This document shows positions 1 through 8,755 of a stretch of DNA of 64,000 nucleotides, one piece after another. The first letter of the stretch is position 1. Each line of letters begins with the position of its first letter. The DNA lies in contig QHSQ01000144.1 in assembly GCA_003221615.1 (NCBI GenBank), positions 1 to 64,000 on the forward strand. Reading direction: 5' to 3'. The notes under the pieces are model-generated. The model had not been told where the DNA came from. It did no database searches and saw only the letters and a list, made by a program, of their open reading frames with translations. Origin of the DNA: Candidatus Rokuibacteriota bacterium. Lineage in GTDB: Bacteria; Methylomirabilota; Methylomirabilia; Rokubacteriales; CSP1-6. Made by a program: the position numbers and the translations under genes.

Positions 1-13
1 TCCTCGAAAAAGC

Positions 14-88
14 TGGCGCTGGCGGGAGGATTTGAACCCCCGACCCACTGCTTACAAGGCAGTTGCTCTGCCCCTGAGCTACGCCAGC
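14..88 (-). tRNA. tRNA-Thr, anticodon TGT
   Basis: Threonine tRNA reading ACA codons. On the minus strand it folds as a full cloverleaf: acceptor stem GCTGGCG/CGCCAGC, anticodon stem ACTGC/GCAGT around the loop CTTGTAA (anticodon TGT), and T-arm GGGGG-TTCAAAT-CCTCC. The discriminator is G and the CCA tail is encoded in the DNA. It lies 17 bases after the rlmB stop on the same strand, so it could be cut from an rlmB transcript. In many bacteria a tRNA-Thr in this place leads into the tRNA-Tyr/Gly/Thr-tuf region; that would lie outside the window. Confidence 0.95.
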
Positions 89-105
89 ACAGACAAAAGG
101 TCACA

Positions 106-879
106 TTAGGCTTGACTTTTAGATAAGTCAAGCTCTTTGCCCCGGGCGCCTCGCTGACGCGCGATTTCATAGCAAAGAACCGCGCCGGCGGCCGCGACGT
201 TCAGCGAGCCGACCTTTCCCCGCATCGGGATCGTCAGGACCACGTCGCACGCCTGCGCGACGAGTGGTCTGAGCCCCGCCCCCTCGCTCCCGAGCACCAG
301 ACAGAGCGGGCCGGTCAGGTCCGCGCCCCACGCGGGCACGCCTGAGCCCGCGACCGCGCCGTAGACCCAGACGCCTGCTTTCTTCACGATTTCCAGCGCG
401 CTCACGAGATTGGTCTCCCGGGCGACGGGCAGGTATTCGACCGCCCCCATCGCGGCGCGCGCGGCGGCGTCGGTGAGACCGACCTGATGGTGCTTCGTGA
501 CGATCACGCCGTGAGCACCGAAGACCTCGGCGGTCCTCAGCACCGCGCCGAAGTTCCTCGGATCCTGCACCTGATCGAGCGCCACGAAGAAGGCCGGCTC
601 CCGACGCGTTGCCGGGATTTCGAGGAGCGCGCCGAGGTCGACGTATTCCGCCGACGCGACGCGCGCCACGACACCCTGGTGTCGGTCGGAATCGGCCATC
701 GCCGTGAGCTGCTCGCGCGTGCGATACGAGACCTTCACGCCCGCGCGCCGCGCGAGGGCCACGATCTCGGCCAGTGGGCCGCGTGCACCGGCGAGCACCG
801 CGATCTCGTCCGCTCGCCGCCCGTGCGTGCGCAGCAGCTCGAGCACGGGGTTGCGGCCGTAGATGCGGCCTTCGGCCAC
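106..879 (-). CDS. rlmB: 23S rRNA (guanosine-2'-O)-methyltransferase RlmB (TrmH/SpoU family)
   Basis: SPOUT-class methyltransferase that uses S-adenosylmethionine to 2'-O-methylate a guanosine in 23S rRNA. The 257-residue protein has an N-terminal substrate-binding domain (starting AEGRIYGRNPVLELL) and a C-terminal SpoU domain with the knotted-fold motifs NFGAVLRTAEVFGA, LVLGSEGAGLRPLV and GSLNVAAAGAVLCYEI. The start is GTG, and its G is the last base of the cysS TAG stop, so translation is probably coupled to cysS. Length and motif order match RlmB. A related TrmH-family target cannot be excluded from sequence alone. Confidence 0.92.
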   Translation of the reverse strand: MAEGRIYGRNPVLELLRTHGRRADEIAVLAGARGPLAEIVALARRAGVKVSYRTREQLTAMADSDRHQGVVARVASAEYVDLGALLEIPATRREPAFFVALDQVQDPRNFGAVLRTAEVFGAHGVIVTKHHQVGLTDAAARAAMGAVEYLPVARETNLVSALEIVKKAGVWVYGAVAGSGVPAWGADLTGPLCLVLGSEGAGLRPLVAQACDVVLTIPMRGKVGSLNVAAAGAVLCYEIARQRGARGKELDLSKSQA

Positions 880-2270
880 TAGCGGCCCTTCGGCGTGAGC
901 CGCGGGCCGGCCGGCGTGTCCTCGACGAGCCAGCCGAGCCGCGCGATCTCGTCGCGGATCTCGTCTCCGCGCTTCCAGTCGCGACGCGCCCGCGCCTGGC
1001 CGCGCGCGGTCAGGAGCTCCTGGACCTCCGGCGGCGGCCCGTCCGTCGCGGCCTCGCGGCCGAAGAGCCCGAGCACTCGCCCGAGCCCCACGAGCTCGTC
1101 GACGCCGGCGACGAACGCGCCGGGGGGGCCCGCGCCCCGGTCCCGCGCCTCCGCCAGTGCGCGCCCGAAATCGAAGAGCGCGCCGAGCGCCTGCGGCGTG
1201 TTGAAGTCGTCGTCCATCGCCTTCTCGAAGCGCGGACGGAACTCGGCGAAGGCCGGCGGCAGCGGCGCGCCGGCGCCGCCGTCGCGCACCGCGGCGGCGT
1301 CATGGAGCAGACGGGCCAGACGCTCGAAGGCGCGCTTGCTCTCGTCGATGCGCTCCTCCGACCACTCGATCATGTTCCGGTAGTGGGTCCCGAGCATCCA
1401 GAGCCGGAGCGTGTCGGGGGAGTGGCGCTTGACGATCTCGCGGATGCTCAGCGTGTTGCCGAGTGACTTCGACATCTTTTCCTTGCCCATGTTGACCATG
1501 CCGTTGTGCACCCAGTAGCGTGCGAACGGCTTGCCCGTGCAGGCTTCGGCCTGGGCGATCTCGCACTCGTGATGCGGGAAGATCAGGTCTTCGCCGCCTC
1601 CGTGCAGATCGAACGATGTGCCGAGATATTTCATGGCCATCGCGGAGCACTCGATGTGCCATCCGGGCCGGCCCGGTCCCCACGGACTCTCCCAGGCGGG
1701 CTCGCCGGGCTTCGAGGCCTTCCAGAGCGCGAAATCACGGGGGTCGCGCTTGCGCTCGTCCACCTCGACGCGCGCGCCCGCCAGCAGCTCGTCGAGATTC
1801 TTGCCCGACAGCCGCCCGTACGGAGGGAAGCTGCGGATCGCGAAGTAGACGTCGCCCTCGACCGGGTAGGCGTGGTCGGTGGCCACCAGGCGCTCGATGA
1901 GCTCGATCATCTCCGGCACGTGCTCGGTCGCCTTCGGGTCGACGTCGGGGGCCAGGACTCCGAGCGAGGCCATGTCCTCGCGCTCGGCGGCGATGAAGCG
2001 CTCGGCGAATTCCCGCGCGGTCACCCCGCCGTCGTTGGCGCGCTTGATGATCCGGTCGTCGACGTCGGTGTAGTTCTTCACGAACGTGACCCGATAGCCC
2101 TTGAAGGTGAGGTAACGGCGGATCACGTCGAAGACGATCGCGCTCCGGGCGTGTCCGATGTGCGAGTAATCGTACACCGTCACTCCGCACACGTACATGC
2201 GGACTTCGCCCGGTGTGAGCGGAACGAATTCCTCCTTCGTTCGCGTCATCGTGTTGAAGATCCGGATCAT
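879..2270 (-). CDS. cysS: Cysteine--tRNA ligase
   Basis: Class I aminoacyl-tRNA synthetase that charges tRNA-Cys in the cytoplasm. The 463-residue protein carries the HIGH signature as YSHIGHARS near residue 36, the KMSKS loop as KEKMSKSLGN near 265, and the zinc-site segments YVCGVTVYD, WHIECSAMAM and FPHHECEIAQAEA. The length is normal for bacterial CysS. Its ATG start overlaps the ispF stop by four bases (ATGA) and its stop touches the rlmB start, so ispD-ispF-cysS-rlmB form one coupled run, an order seen in many bacteria. Confidence 0.97.
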   Translation of the reverse strand: MIRIFNTMTRTKEEFVPLTPGEVRMYVCGVTVYDYSHIGHARSAIVFDVIRRYLTFKGYRVTFVKNYTDVDDRIIKRANDGGVTAREFAERFIAAEREDMASLGVLAPDVDPKATEHVPEMIELIERLVATDHAYPVEGDVYFAIRSFPPYGRLSGKNLDELLAGARVEVDERKRDPRDFALWKASKPGEPAWESPWGPGRPGWHIECSAMAMKYLGTSFDLHGGGEDLIFPHHECEIAQAEACTGKPFARYWVHNGMVNMGKEKMSKSLGNTLSIREIVKRHSPDTLRLWMLGTHYRNMIEWSEERIDESKRAFERLARLLHDAAAVRDGGAGAPLPPAFAEFRPRFEKAMDDDFNTPQALGALFDFGRALAEARDRGAGPPGAFVAGVDELVGLGRVLGLFGREAATDGPPPEVQELLTARGQARARRDWKRGDEIRDEIARLGWLVEDTPAGPRLTPKGR

Positions 2271-2746
2271 GCCGTCACCTCGACGCTGACCACCGCCATC
2301 GCCGCCATCCCTTCCTGCCTGCCCACCAGGCCGAGTCCTTCGGGGCTCTTCGCCTTCACGCTCACGCGGTCGGTCTCGAGCCCGAGCGCGTCGGCCAGCC
2401 GCTTGGCCATCTCCGGCAGCAAGGGCGCCAGGCGCGGAGCCTGAGCGAGCACGGTCGCGTCCACGTTGACGAGCCGGCCCCCGCGCGCGGTGACCAGGTC
2501 GACCACGCTCCGGAGGAGCCGCAGGCTTGAGATACCTCGATAGCGCGGATCGGTGTCGGGAAAATGTCGACCCAGGTCGCCCAGCGCCAGGGCCCCGAGC
2601 AGGGCCTCGCCGACCGCGTGCGACAGCACGTCGGCATCCGAATGCCCGGCGAGCCCGCGATCGGACTCTACGGTGACTCCGCCCAACACGAGCGGCCGGC
2701 CGGCCGCAAGCGGATGGAGGTCGAATCCGAAGCCGACGCGCGTCAC
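2267..2746 (-). CDS. ispF: 2-C-methyl-D-erythritol 2,4-cyclodiphosphate synthase
   Basis: MEP isoprenoid pathway enzyme; it converts CDP-ME 2-phosphate to the cyclodiphosphate with loss of CMP. It shows the metal-binding FGFDLHPL segment at the N-terminus (Asp and His ligands), GLAGHSDADVLSHAV, and the C-terminal KAKSPEGLGLVGRQEG typical of the family. The track opens the frame at 2755. I prefer the GTG at 2746 because it makes a GTGA overlap with the ispD stop, gives 159 residues (usual length about 157), and leaves VTRVGFGFD, as in homologues. It lies between ispD and cysS. Confidence 0.95.
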   Translation of the reverse strand: MTRVGFGFDLHPLAAGRPLVLGGVTVESDRGLAGHSDADVLSHAVGEALLGALALGDLGRHFPDTDPRYRGISSLRLLRSVVDLVTARGGRLVNVDATVLAQAPRLAPLLPEMAKRLADALGLETDRVSVKAKSPEGLGLVGRQEGMAAMAVVSVEVTA

Positions 2747-3441
2747 CGGGCCCACGCTCGACGCGCCCGGCGAAGATCCTCCGGTGTGGTGATCTTCACA
2801 TTTTCGACGAGCCCCCGCACCACACGCACCTGATGACCGAGCCGCTCGACGAGCATCGCGTCGTCGGTGCCGACGACCCCGTCACGCCGAGCCTTTTCGT
2901 GGGCCTCGCGTAGTAGAGCGGCCCGGAACGCCTGGGGCGTCTGAACCGCCCACAGCTCCGAGCGGTCCAGCGTCGCTTCGACCATATCCTGCCGCACGCG
3001 CTTGATGGTCTCGGTGATCGGCAAGGCGCAGATGGCCGCGCCCGACTCGGCCGCCGCGCCCACGACGGCATCGATGAGCCCGCGCGTGATCAGCGGTCGG
3101 ACGGCGTCGTGGACGACGATGATGTCGGTGTTGCCGGGGACCGCCTGCAGGGCGAGCCACACCGAGTCCTGTCGCATCCCACCGCCCCGGACGACCATCA
3201 CTGGCGCGCGGCGCGTGATCGGCGCCAGAGCGCGGCGCGTGCGCTCCACGTGAATCTCGGGTGCGGCGACGACGATCGCGATCACGGCGGGATGGCGCGT
3301 GAAGTGAGCGACCGTCTCCGTCAAGATGGAAACGCGCCCGAGCCTGATGAACTGCTTCGGAAGACGACCGCCGAAGCGCGTGCCCACGCCACCAGCCGGG
3401 ATGACGACCGCCAACTTCTGTGCCTTCGGCCCTTCGGGCAT
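2743..3441 (-). CDS. ispD: 2-C-methyl-D-erythritol 4-phosphate cytidylyltransferase
   Basis: MEP pathway enzyme that joins CTP and methylerythritol 4-phosphate to give CDP-ME. The 232-residue protein has the nucleotide-binding loop VIPAGGVGTRFGGRLPKQF near residue 13, VHDAVRPLI in the middle, and VQTPQAFRA, all diagnostic of IspD. It is the first gene of the ispD-ispF-cysS-rlmB run. The spacer to upstream radA is 75 bases and contains a copy of the dispersed palindromic repeat. Start ATG; the first ten residues are lysine/glycine-rich and poorly conserved in the family, so a slightly later start is possible. Confidence 0.95.
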   Translation of the reverse strand: MPEGPKAQKLAVVIPAGGVGTRFGGRLPKQFIRLGRVSILTETVAHFTRHPAVIAIVVAAPEIHVERTRRALAPITRRAPVMVVRGGGMRQDSVWLALQAVPGNTDIIVVHDAVRPLITRGLIDAVVGAAAESGAAICALPITETIKRVRQDMVEATLDRSELWAVQTPQAFRAALLREAHEKARRDGVVGTDDAMLVERLGHQVRVVRGLVENVKITTPEDLRRARRAWAR

Positions 3442-3450
3442 TACCTTCCC

Positions 3451-3512
3451 TTATTCACAGGCGCGCTTCGGCCGGGCGGGGCCCCAGCCCCGCGACGGCC
3501 TGCAGCGCGCAC
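3451..3512 (-). repeat. Dispersed palindromic repeat, copy 1
   Basis: GC-rich repeat unit whose consensus, read on this strand, starts GTGCGCGCTGCAGGCCGTC, passes through the hairpin GCGGGGC-TGGG-GCCCCGC and ends GGCCGAgGCGCGCCTrTGAATA. This copy starts about four bases after the radA stop and fills the radA-ispD spacer. Four further copies occur at 34971, 36774, 36841 and 57932. The central 7-bp stem could form in RNA or DNA. No protein is encoded; the track ORF running through it in another frame is a shadow. Confidence 0.8.
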
Positions 3513-3516
3513 CGCG

Positions 3517-4884
3517 TCAGCTGAGGAGCGCGGTCAGGGCGTCGCTGACCGTGGCGACGCCGCGGATGTCGAGCGACGCCTTCATCGGCTCGAGGACGTT
3601 GCTCTGAGGCACGATCGCCCGGCGAAAGCCAAGCGCGGCGGCCTCGCGCAGGCGCAGCTCGAGCCCGGCCACCGCGCGGACCTCGCCGGTGAGCCCGACC
3701 TCGCCGACCACGAGCACGTCCGGCGGCACGACGCGATCCATGTAGCTCGACGCCGCCGCGACGACGATCCCGAGATCGGCCGCCGGCTCGGTGACGCGGC
3801 CGCCTCCGGCGACGTTGACGTACACGTCCTGGCTTCCCAGCGGAACGCCGGCGCGCTTCTCCAGCACCGCCAGCAAGAGACACACGCGATTGTAGTCGGC
3901 GCCGAGCACCGTGCGCCGCGGAGTGCCGATGGACGCCTGCGAGACGAGCGCCTGGAGCTCGAGCAGCACCGGTCGCGTGCCCTCGAGACTCGAGACGACG
4001 ACCGAGCCCGGCGCCTCCCGAGGCCGCTCGGCGAGGAAGAATCCCGACGGGTTCTTCACCTCGACCAGCCCGCCCTCCACCATCTCGAAGACGCCGATCT
4101 CGTTCGTCGAGCCGAATCGGTTCTTCACGGCCCGGAGCACGCGGTACGAGTGATGGCGCTCTCCTTCGAAGTAGAGGACCGTGTCGACCAGGTGCTCGAG
4201 CACGCGCGGTCCGGCGAGCGCACCTTCCTTCGTGACGTGGCCGACGAGGAAGGTGGCGATACCGAGCCCCTTGGCGAGCGTCATGAGGCGCGCGCCGCAC
4301 TCGCGCACCTGAGCGACGCTGCCCGGCGCCGATTCCAGATCGGGCAGGAACACCGTCTGGATCGAATCGATGACGAGCGCGCGAGGCTTCACGTCGTCCA
4401 GGTGGCCTTGGACCACCGACAGGTCGTTCTCCGGCCACAGGAGGAGCCCATCGGTGGCGATACCGAGCCGATCGGCGCGCATCTTCACCTGCGCGGCCGA
4501 CTCCTCGGCGGTGACGTACAGCACCGGCGGGGCGGCCTGCGCCAGCGCTCGGGCCGCCTGCAGCAGGAGGGTGCTCTTGCCGACGCCCGGATCTCCGCCG
4601 ATCAGCACCAGCGAGCCGCGGACCACGCCGCCGCCCAGCACGCGATCCAGCTCGCCGATGCCCGTGCGCACGCGGTCGTCTCGCTCCATCGAGATGTCCT
4701 TCAACGGACGCGGCCGGCCGGAGGCCACGCTGGACCGCCGCGACGTGCGCGGCGAGACCTGCCGTTCTTCGACGAGCTGGACCCAGCTGTTACCGGAGCG
4801 TCGGCAGTCGGGACACGTGCCGGGCTTCGGGCTCGTGAAGCCGCACTCCTGGCAGCGATAGACGCTAGCGTCGCGTGTCGTCAT
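3517..4884 (-). CDS. radA: DNA repair protein RadA
   Basis: RecA-like ATPase with a Lon-like C-terminal domain that promotes branch migration in recombination and repair. The 455-residue protein begins with a C4 zinc finger (CQEC...CPDC, residues about 11-27), then the Walker A GGDPGVGKST near 98, the RadA signature KNRFGSTNE near 255, and a C-terminal LonC-like half ending DIRGVATVSDALTALL. The length matches the family. Its ATG start lies 20 bases inside the end of mlaD. A palindromic repeat follows immediately after the stop. Confidence 0.96.
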   Translation of the reverse strand: MTTRDASVYRCQECGFTSPKPGTCPDCRRSGNSWVQLVEERQVSPRTSRRSSVASGRPRPLKDISMERDDRVRTGIGELDRVLGGGVVRGSLVLIGGDPGVGKSTLLLQAARALAQAAPPVLYVTAEESAAQVKMRADRLGIATDGLLLWPENDLSVVQGHLDDVKPRALVIDSIQTVFLPDLESAPGSVAQVRECGARLMTLAKGLGIATFLVGHVTKEGALAGPRVLEHLVDTVLYFEGERHHSYRVLRAVKNRFGSTNEIGVFEMVEGGLVEVKNPSGFFLAERPREAPGSVVVSSLEGTRPVLLELQALVSQASIGTPRRTVLGADYNRVCLLLAVLEKRAGVPLGSQDVYVNVAGGGRVTEPAADLGIVVAAASSYMDRVVPPDVLVVGEVGLTGEVRAVAGLELRLREAAALGFRRAIVPQSNVLEPMKASLDIRGVATVSDALTALLS

Positions 4885-6055
4885 CCTTGGACTTGGTCCC
4901 CTTGTCCCCGAGACTGCGAATCATCGTTCTCAGGAGGAAGCTCCGCTGGGCGCCGTCGAGAATCGTGGCGAGACGCTCGTAGATCGTCGGGTCCGCGATG
5001 AGCAGGCCCATGGTTCCCTCGCCGTCATTGATCTTCTCGCTGATCGATTTCAGGTTGGCGACGGCGGTTCTCAAATCTTGCATGGTGAGCGACAGCGAGC
5101 CGTCGTCGCCGGAGTCGGCCACCAGGCTCCCGAGTGTTCCCTTGCCGCCGGCCACCCGATCCGAGACCAGGCGCAGGTTGTGCGCGACGGCCCGGAGGTC
5201 GTCGAGGACCGCCTTGTACTTCGGATCGAAGAGGAGGCCGGGCAAGAGTCCCGGCTCGCGCTCGGGCTGCTCCACCATCGCGCTGATCCGGTCCATCGCC
5301 GCGACGAACCGCTTCGCCGACGCGGTGCTCTCGGGCGAGACCAGCACGCCGGCCGCGCCCTGCCCCTTCTCGACTCGCTCGAGCAAGGTCTGCGTCGTCG
5401 CGATCAGCTCGTTGACCCGGCGCAGGGCGACCGGCTCCTCGTAGACGAGCGCGTGCGCCCATCCGCGGCCGTGCTCCACCTGATCGACCACGCGTCCGAG
5501 CTTGTTCACCGTCGTCGCGGCATCTTCGATCATCTTCGACTTGTTGACCTGCTCCGCCGTCTCGCGTAGCGCGTCGGCGAGCGCCGCGACGTTCTTGGCC
5601 GTCTCGGCGCCGGCGGCGATCACGCGGCCGAAGTCGGCCGGGTCGCGCGAAGCCAGCACCTCGCCCGCGGCCACCGCCGGCGCGCTCGCATCTCCGACGG
5701 TGATCTCCACGATCCGGTCGCCGAGCAATCCCTGGGTCTCGATGCGCGCGACCGAGTTCTTCCGAATCCGATCGGAGAAGCGTCGGGCGATCGTGAGGTC
5801 GACCCGCACTTTGCCGCCCGGCTGCGGAGGAAGATTCACGGCCGAGACGCGCCCGATCTGCACCCCGGCGAGCCGGACCGTCGCGCCCTCGACGAGCCCG
5901 CCCACTTCGGTGAAGTCGGCGTGGATCGTATATCGCGCCTCGAACAGCCGCGCCCGGGCCCCGAGCGCGTAGACCAGACCGAGAAAGGTCGCGAGGGCCA
6001 CCAAGACGAAGATGCCGACCCGGAACTTCACCGCGGTCTCGCGCTTCTCGCTCAC
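4865..6055 (-). CDS. mlaD: MlaD/MCE-domain lipid transport protein
   Basis: Periplasmic, membrane-anchored MCE protein of an Mla-type phospholipid ABC transporter. The N-terminal transmembrane helix (FRVGIFVLVALATFLGLVYAL, about residues 10-30) is followed by one MCE domain (ADFTEVGGLVEGATVRLAGV... to about residue 115), then a long polar, probably helical tail to residue 396. This is longer than E. coli MlaD and nearer to Mce/TGD2-type proteins. I chose the GTG at 6055, which forms a GTGA overlap with the mlaF stop; the track start lies upstream in the mlaF frame. Lipid identity and direction of transport cannot be read from sequence. Confidence 0.88.
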   Translation of the reverse strand: MSEKRETAVKFRVGIFVLVALATFLGLVYALGARARLFEARYTIHADFTEVGGLVEGATVRLAGVQIGRVSAVNLPPQPGGKVRVDLTIARRFSDRIRKNSVARIETQGLLGDRIVEITVGDASAPAVAAGEVLASRDPADFGRVIAAGAETAKNVAALADALRETAEQVNKSKMIEDAATTVNKLGRVVDQVEHGRGWAHALVYEEPVALRRVNELIATTQTLLERVEKGQGAAGVLVSPESTASAKRFVAAMDRISAMVEQPEREPGLLPGLLFDPKYKAVLDDLRAVAHNLRLVSDRVAGGKGTLGSLVADSGDDGSLSLTMQDLRTAVANLKSISEKINDGEGTMGLLIADPTIYERLATILDGAQRSFLLRTMIRSLGDKGTKSKDDDTRR

Positions 6056-6807
6056 GAGGCGCCTCCTGCCGTGCCGCCGGCCAGGAATGCCTGGACCGCC
6101 GGATTGCTCCCCTCGAGCACCTCGTCGACCGGCCCGAGCGCCGCGAACTGCCCCGCGATCAGGACGGCCACGCGGTCGGCGACCGTCCGGGCCAGCTCCA
6201 CGTCGTGGGTGACGACCATCGCCGTGTCGCACACCCCGCCGCGCAGGTGCAGCATCAGGTCGGCGACCAGCTTGGAGTTCGTCGGATCGAGCCCGGCCGT
6301 GGGCTCGTCGAATAGCAGCATCTCCGGCTCGACCGAGAGGGCGCGGGCGATCCCGACGCGCTTGCGCATGCCGCCGGACAGCTCCGAAGGCAGCAGCGGC
6401 AGTACCTCGCTCGAGAGACCCACGACCGACAGGTTGTGAACGACACGCTCGTCGATCTCCGCCTCCCCGAGGCTCGTGTGCTCGCGAAGAGGATACGCGA
6501 CGTTGTCGTGAACGGACAGCGAATCGAAGAGCGCCGCGCTCTGGAACACGTAGCCCATCCGGCGGCGCAAGGGCAGCAACGACTCCTCCGAGAGGTGCTC
6601 GATGCTGCGCCCGAAGACCCGAAGCCGACCGCCGTCCGGTTGGATCAGGCCCGCGACCAGACGGAGGAGGACCGTCTTGCCGGCGCCGCTCCCGCCCATC
6701 ACGACCAGGGTCTCGCCCTTGGCGAGCTCGAACGAGACCCCACGCAGCACCGCGTTGGCGTCGAAGCTCTTCCGCAGATCGGTCGCCTCGACGATCGGCT
6801 CCGGCAT
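6052..6807 (-). CDS. mlaF: Mla-type ABC transporter ATP-binding protein
   Basis: Cytoplasmic ATPase that powers the MlaE permease in trafficking of phospholipids between membranes. The 251-residue protein starts MPEPIVEATDLRKSF and has Walker A MGGSGAGKTVLLR, ABC signature SGGMRKRVGIARAL, Walker B LLFDEPTAGLDP and the H-loop VVTHDVELA. The SGGM signature is typical of the MlaF/TGD3 branch. The ATG at 6807 lies five bases after the mlaE stop; the longer track ORF upstream is the mlaE gene read in another frame. Confidence 0.93.
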   Translation of the reverse strand: MPEPIVEATDLRKSFDANAVLRGVSFELAKGETLVVMGGSGAGKTVLLRLVAGLIQPDGGRLRVFGRSIEHLSEESLLPLRRRMGYVFQSAALFDSLSVHDNVAYPLREHTSLGEAEIDERVVHNLSVVGLSSEVLPLLPSELSGGMRKRVGIARALSVEPEMLLFDEPTAGLDPTNSKLVADLMLHLRGGVCDTAMVVTHDVELARTVADRVAVLIAGQFAALGPVDEVLEGSNPAVQAFLAGGTAGGAS

Positions 6808-6812
6808 GCCCG

Positions 6813-7574
6813 TCAATAGAAGAGCGTCAAGAAGAGCTTGGTGATGAAGAAGTCCGACACGATGACCCCCATGGTCACGTGCACGACGGTCGACGTCGTC
6901 GCCCGTCCGAGCCCCTCGGTCCCGCCCTCGGTGCTGAGACCGTTGTAGCATCCGATGAGCGTCACGATGATCCCGAAGAACACCGATTTGCCGACACCGG
7001 TCAGGAAGTCCTTCGGCACGACCCAATAGGTCGTGATGTTCCAGTACGCGTACACGTCCGCACCGCGTTCCAGGTACATGATCAGCATACCGCCGAGCAC
7101 GCCGACCGCGTCCGCCAGCACCGTCAGGAGCGGGAACACGATGAGCGCCGCCAGCACACGAGGCACGACGAGGCGCTTGATGTAGTTCACGCCGAGGGTG
7201 CGCAGCGCGTCGATCTGCTCGGTCACCTTCATCGAACCGAGCTCGGCGGTGATGCCCGAGGCGACCTTTCCGCCGACGAGAATCGCCGTCAGGACCGGTC
7301 CGAGCTCCCTCAAGATCGCGAGGGCGGCGATCGGGCCGACGTAGCTCTCCGCGCCGAAGCGGGCCATGTTGACCGCGCTCTGGATCGTGAACACCATGCC
7401 GGTGAAGATGGCGGCCGTCAGCGCGACGCCGAGCGACCGCACGCCCATCACCTCGATCTCCTGCACGACGAGACGGAAGTACTTCGGCGGCAGGGCGAGG
7501 CTCCGGAAGACCTGGCTGGTGAGAAGGCCAACCCCGCCGTACCACACGACGGTTCGTCTCAGATAGGCTTCCAT
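6813..7574 (-). CDS. mlaE: MlaE family lipid ABC transporter permease
   Basis: Inner-membrane permease of the Mla-type system. The 253-residue protein is hydrophobic throughout, with about five to six membrane segments and the family stretches GVALTAAIFTGMVFTIQ, LRELGPVLTAILVGGKVASG and AELGSMKVTEQIDALRTLGV, which form the MlaE superfamily core. I start it at the ATG at 7574 (MEAYLRRTVVWYG), four bases after the upstream stop; the track form adds 30 arginine-rich residues that overlap the lipoprotein gene. The order mlaE-F-D is kept, but no mlaC or mlaB is present in the window. Confidence 0.92.
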   Translation of the reverse strand: MEAYLRRTVVWYGGVGLLTSQVFRSLALPPKYFRLVVQEIEVMGVRSLGVALTAAIFTGMVFTIQSAVNMARFGAESYVGPIAALAILRELGPVLTAILVGGKVASGITAELGSMKVTEQIDALRTLGVNYIKRLVVPRVLAALIVFPLLTVLADAVGVLGGMLIMYLERGADVYAYWNITTYWVVPKDFLTGVGKSVFFGIIVTLIGCYNGLSTEGGTEGLGRATTSTVVHVTMGVIVSDFFITKLFLTLFY

Positions 7575-7578
7575 CCCC

Positions 7579-8097
7579 TCAGTCCCCGCGCTCCTTCGCG
7601 AAGCTCTCCACGAAACGCCGAAAGTCGGCGCGCCACGCGTCGAACGCCGCCGGCGGCGCCGCATAGGCGAAATCGTAGACGCAGCCGTCTTCCTTCAGCA
7701 CGTACGCCTCGACTCGCGTCGGCGAGCCGTCGGCGGCCACCCGACCGTCGAGCACCCGGTGCATGGCAACCCGCCCGTTCACCGAGATCTCGTTCCGCTC
7801 GATGGTCGCGCGGTCATGAAGCCCGATCAACAGCTGATCGAGCAGGAGACCGGCGCTTCGCGACCTCGCGCGATCGTCGCACTCCGCGTTCGCCAACATC
7901 GCCGCCATCCCGTCCTGATGCCTGAGCTCGAGATCGGCCTTGCTCTCGGTGGCCACCGACCAGTCGGCGCCCGGCAGCGTGAGGCGATATCCCTTGGTCG
8001 AGTGATAGACGCCGTTCTCGATCCGCCGGCCGGCGGCGGCGCACCCGGTGAATACAAGCACGGCCCCCAGCGCGAGCGCCAGCGGCGCCTGGCACAC
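7579..8097 (-). CDS. Hypothetical lipoprotein next to the Mla genes
   Basis: 172-residue secreted lipoprotein of unknown function. It has a short signal sequence ending in the lipobox VFTGC (cysteine at about residue 19), then a soluble domain beginning IENGVYHSTKGYRLTLPGADW and ending FRRFVESFAKERGD. The 'stKGYrltlPg.dW' start resembles the small PsbP/DUF1795-like fold of many periplasmic lipoproteins, but that is a weak impression. It starts with GTG seven bases after the hisIE stop and ends four bases before mlaE, so it is translated with both and may be an accessory of the lipid transporter. Confidence 0.7.
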   Translation of the reverse strand: MCQAPLALALGAVLVFTGCAAAGRRIENGVYHSTKGYRLTLPGADWSVATESKADLELRHQDGMAAMLANAECDDRARSRSAGLLLDQLLIGLHDRATIERNEISVNGRVAMHRVLDGRVAADGSPTRVEAYVLKEDGCVYDFAYAAPPAAFDAWRADFRRFVESFAKERGD

Positions 8098-8104
8098 GCG
8101 CCGG

Positions 8105-8755
8105 CTACCGATCCGGCGTGGGCCGTGCCGCGTGGCGTCGCGCCAGCTCTTTCAGGACCTCGCGGAGCGGTATCCCACGCGCGCCGAGCAGCACGAGGGT
8201 GTGGAACCACAGGTCGGCGACCTCCTCGGTGACGCGCCGGTCGCCCTCGCCGCCGAGCGCCGCGGTGATCACCTCGGTCGCCTCTTCACCGATCTTCCGG
8301 CACATCTCGGGCTCGCCGGCCGCCAGCAGGCCGGCAACGTACGATCCCGAGGGCCGGTCCCTCTTTCTGTCCTCGATCGTGCGCTCGAGCCTTTCGAGCA
8401 TGGTCGAGGGGGCTGGGCACGGATCGGGTCCGGCGCCCCCCTTGAGCGCCGTGAAGAAGCACGTGCGCTGCCCGGTGTGGCAGGCCACGCCTTCCTGATG
8501 GACCTGAACGAGGAGCGTGTCGCCGTCGCAGTCGGCGTAGACGGACTGGACGTGCTGAACGTGCCCGGAGCTCTCGCCCTTTCTCCACGGCTTGCCGCGC
8601 GAGCGCGACCAGAAGTGGGTCACGCCGCTCGACAGGGTCGCTTCGACGGCGGCGCGGTCCATCCATGCGACCATGAGAAGCTCGCCGGTGTCGGCCTCCT
8701 GAACGACCGCCGGGAGCAGGCCCTGAGCGTCGAACCGAAGCTCGTCGAGCGTCAC
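8105..8755 (-). CDS. hisI: Bifunctional phosphoribosyl-AMP cyclohydrolase / phosphoribosyl-ATP pyrophosphatase
   Basis: Catalyses steps 2 and 3 of histidine biosynthesis. Residues 1 to about 115 are HisI, with [33 protein letters not shown] and the metal-binding [10 protein letters not shown] and [10 protein letters not shown] cysteines. Residues about 125-216 are HisE, with [13 protein letters not shown] and [14 protein letters not shown]. The HisIE fusion is common in bacteria. The start GTG overlaps the hisF stop (GTGA). It is the last his gene of the operon and runs with a seven-base gap into the lipoprotein/mla genes. Confidence 0.95.
   Translation of the reverse strand: MTLDELRFDAQGLLPAVVQEADTGELLMVAWMDRAAVEATLSSGVTHFWSRSRGKPWRKGESSGHVQHVQSVYADCDGDTLLVQVHQEGVACHTGQRTCFFTALKGGAGPDPCPAPSTMLERLERTIEDRKRDRPSGSYVAGLLAAGEPEMCRKIGEEATEVITAALGGEGDRRVTEEVADLWFHTLVLLGARGIPLREVLKELARRHAARPTPDR

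Noticed and set aside
14-88. A second tRNA or an rRNA near the window start
   Set aside because: Only one cloverleaf is present; the first 13 bases are too short to judge and nothing else in the window resembles rRNA.
3109-5001. Plus-strand ORF of 630 residues opposite radA and ispD
   Set aside because: Antisense shadow with no motif; the minus-strand genes carry complete family signatures.
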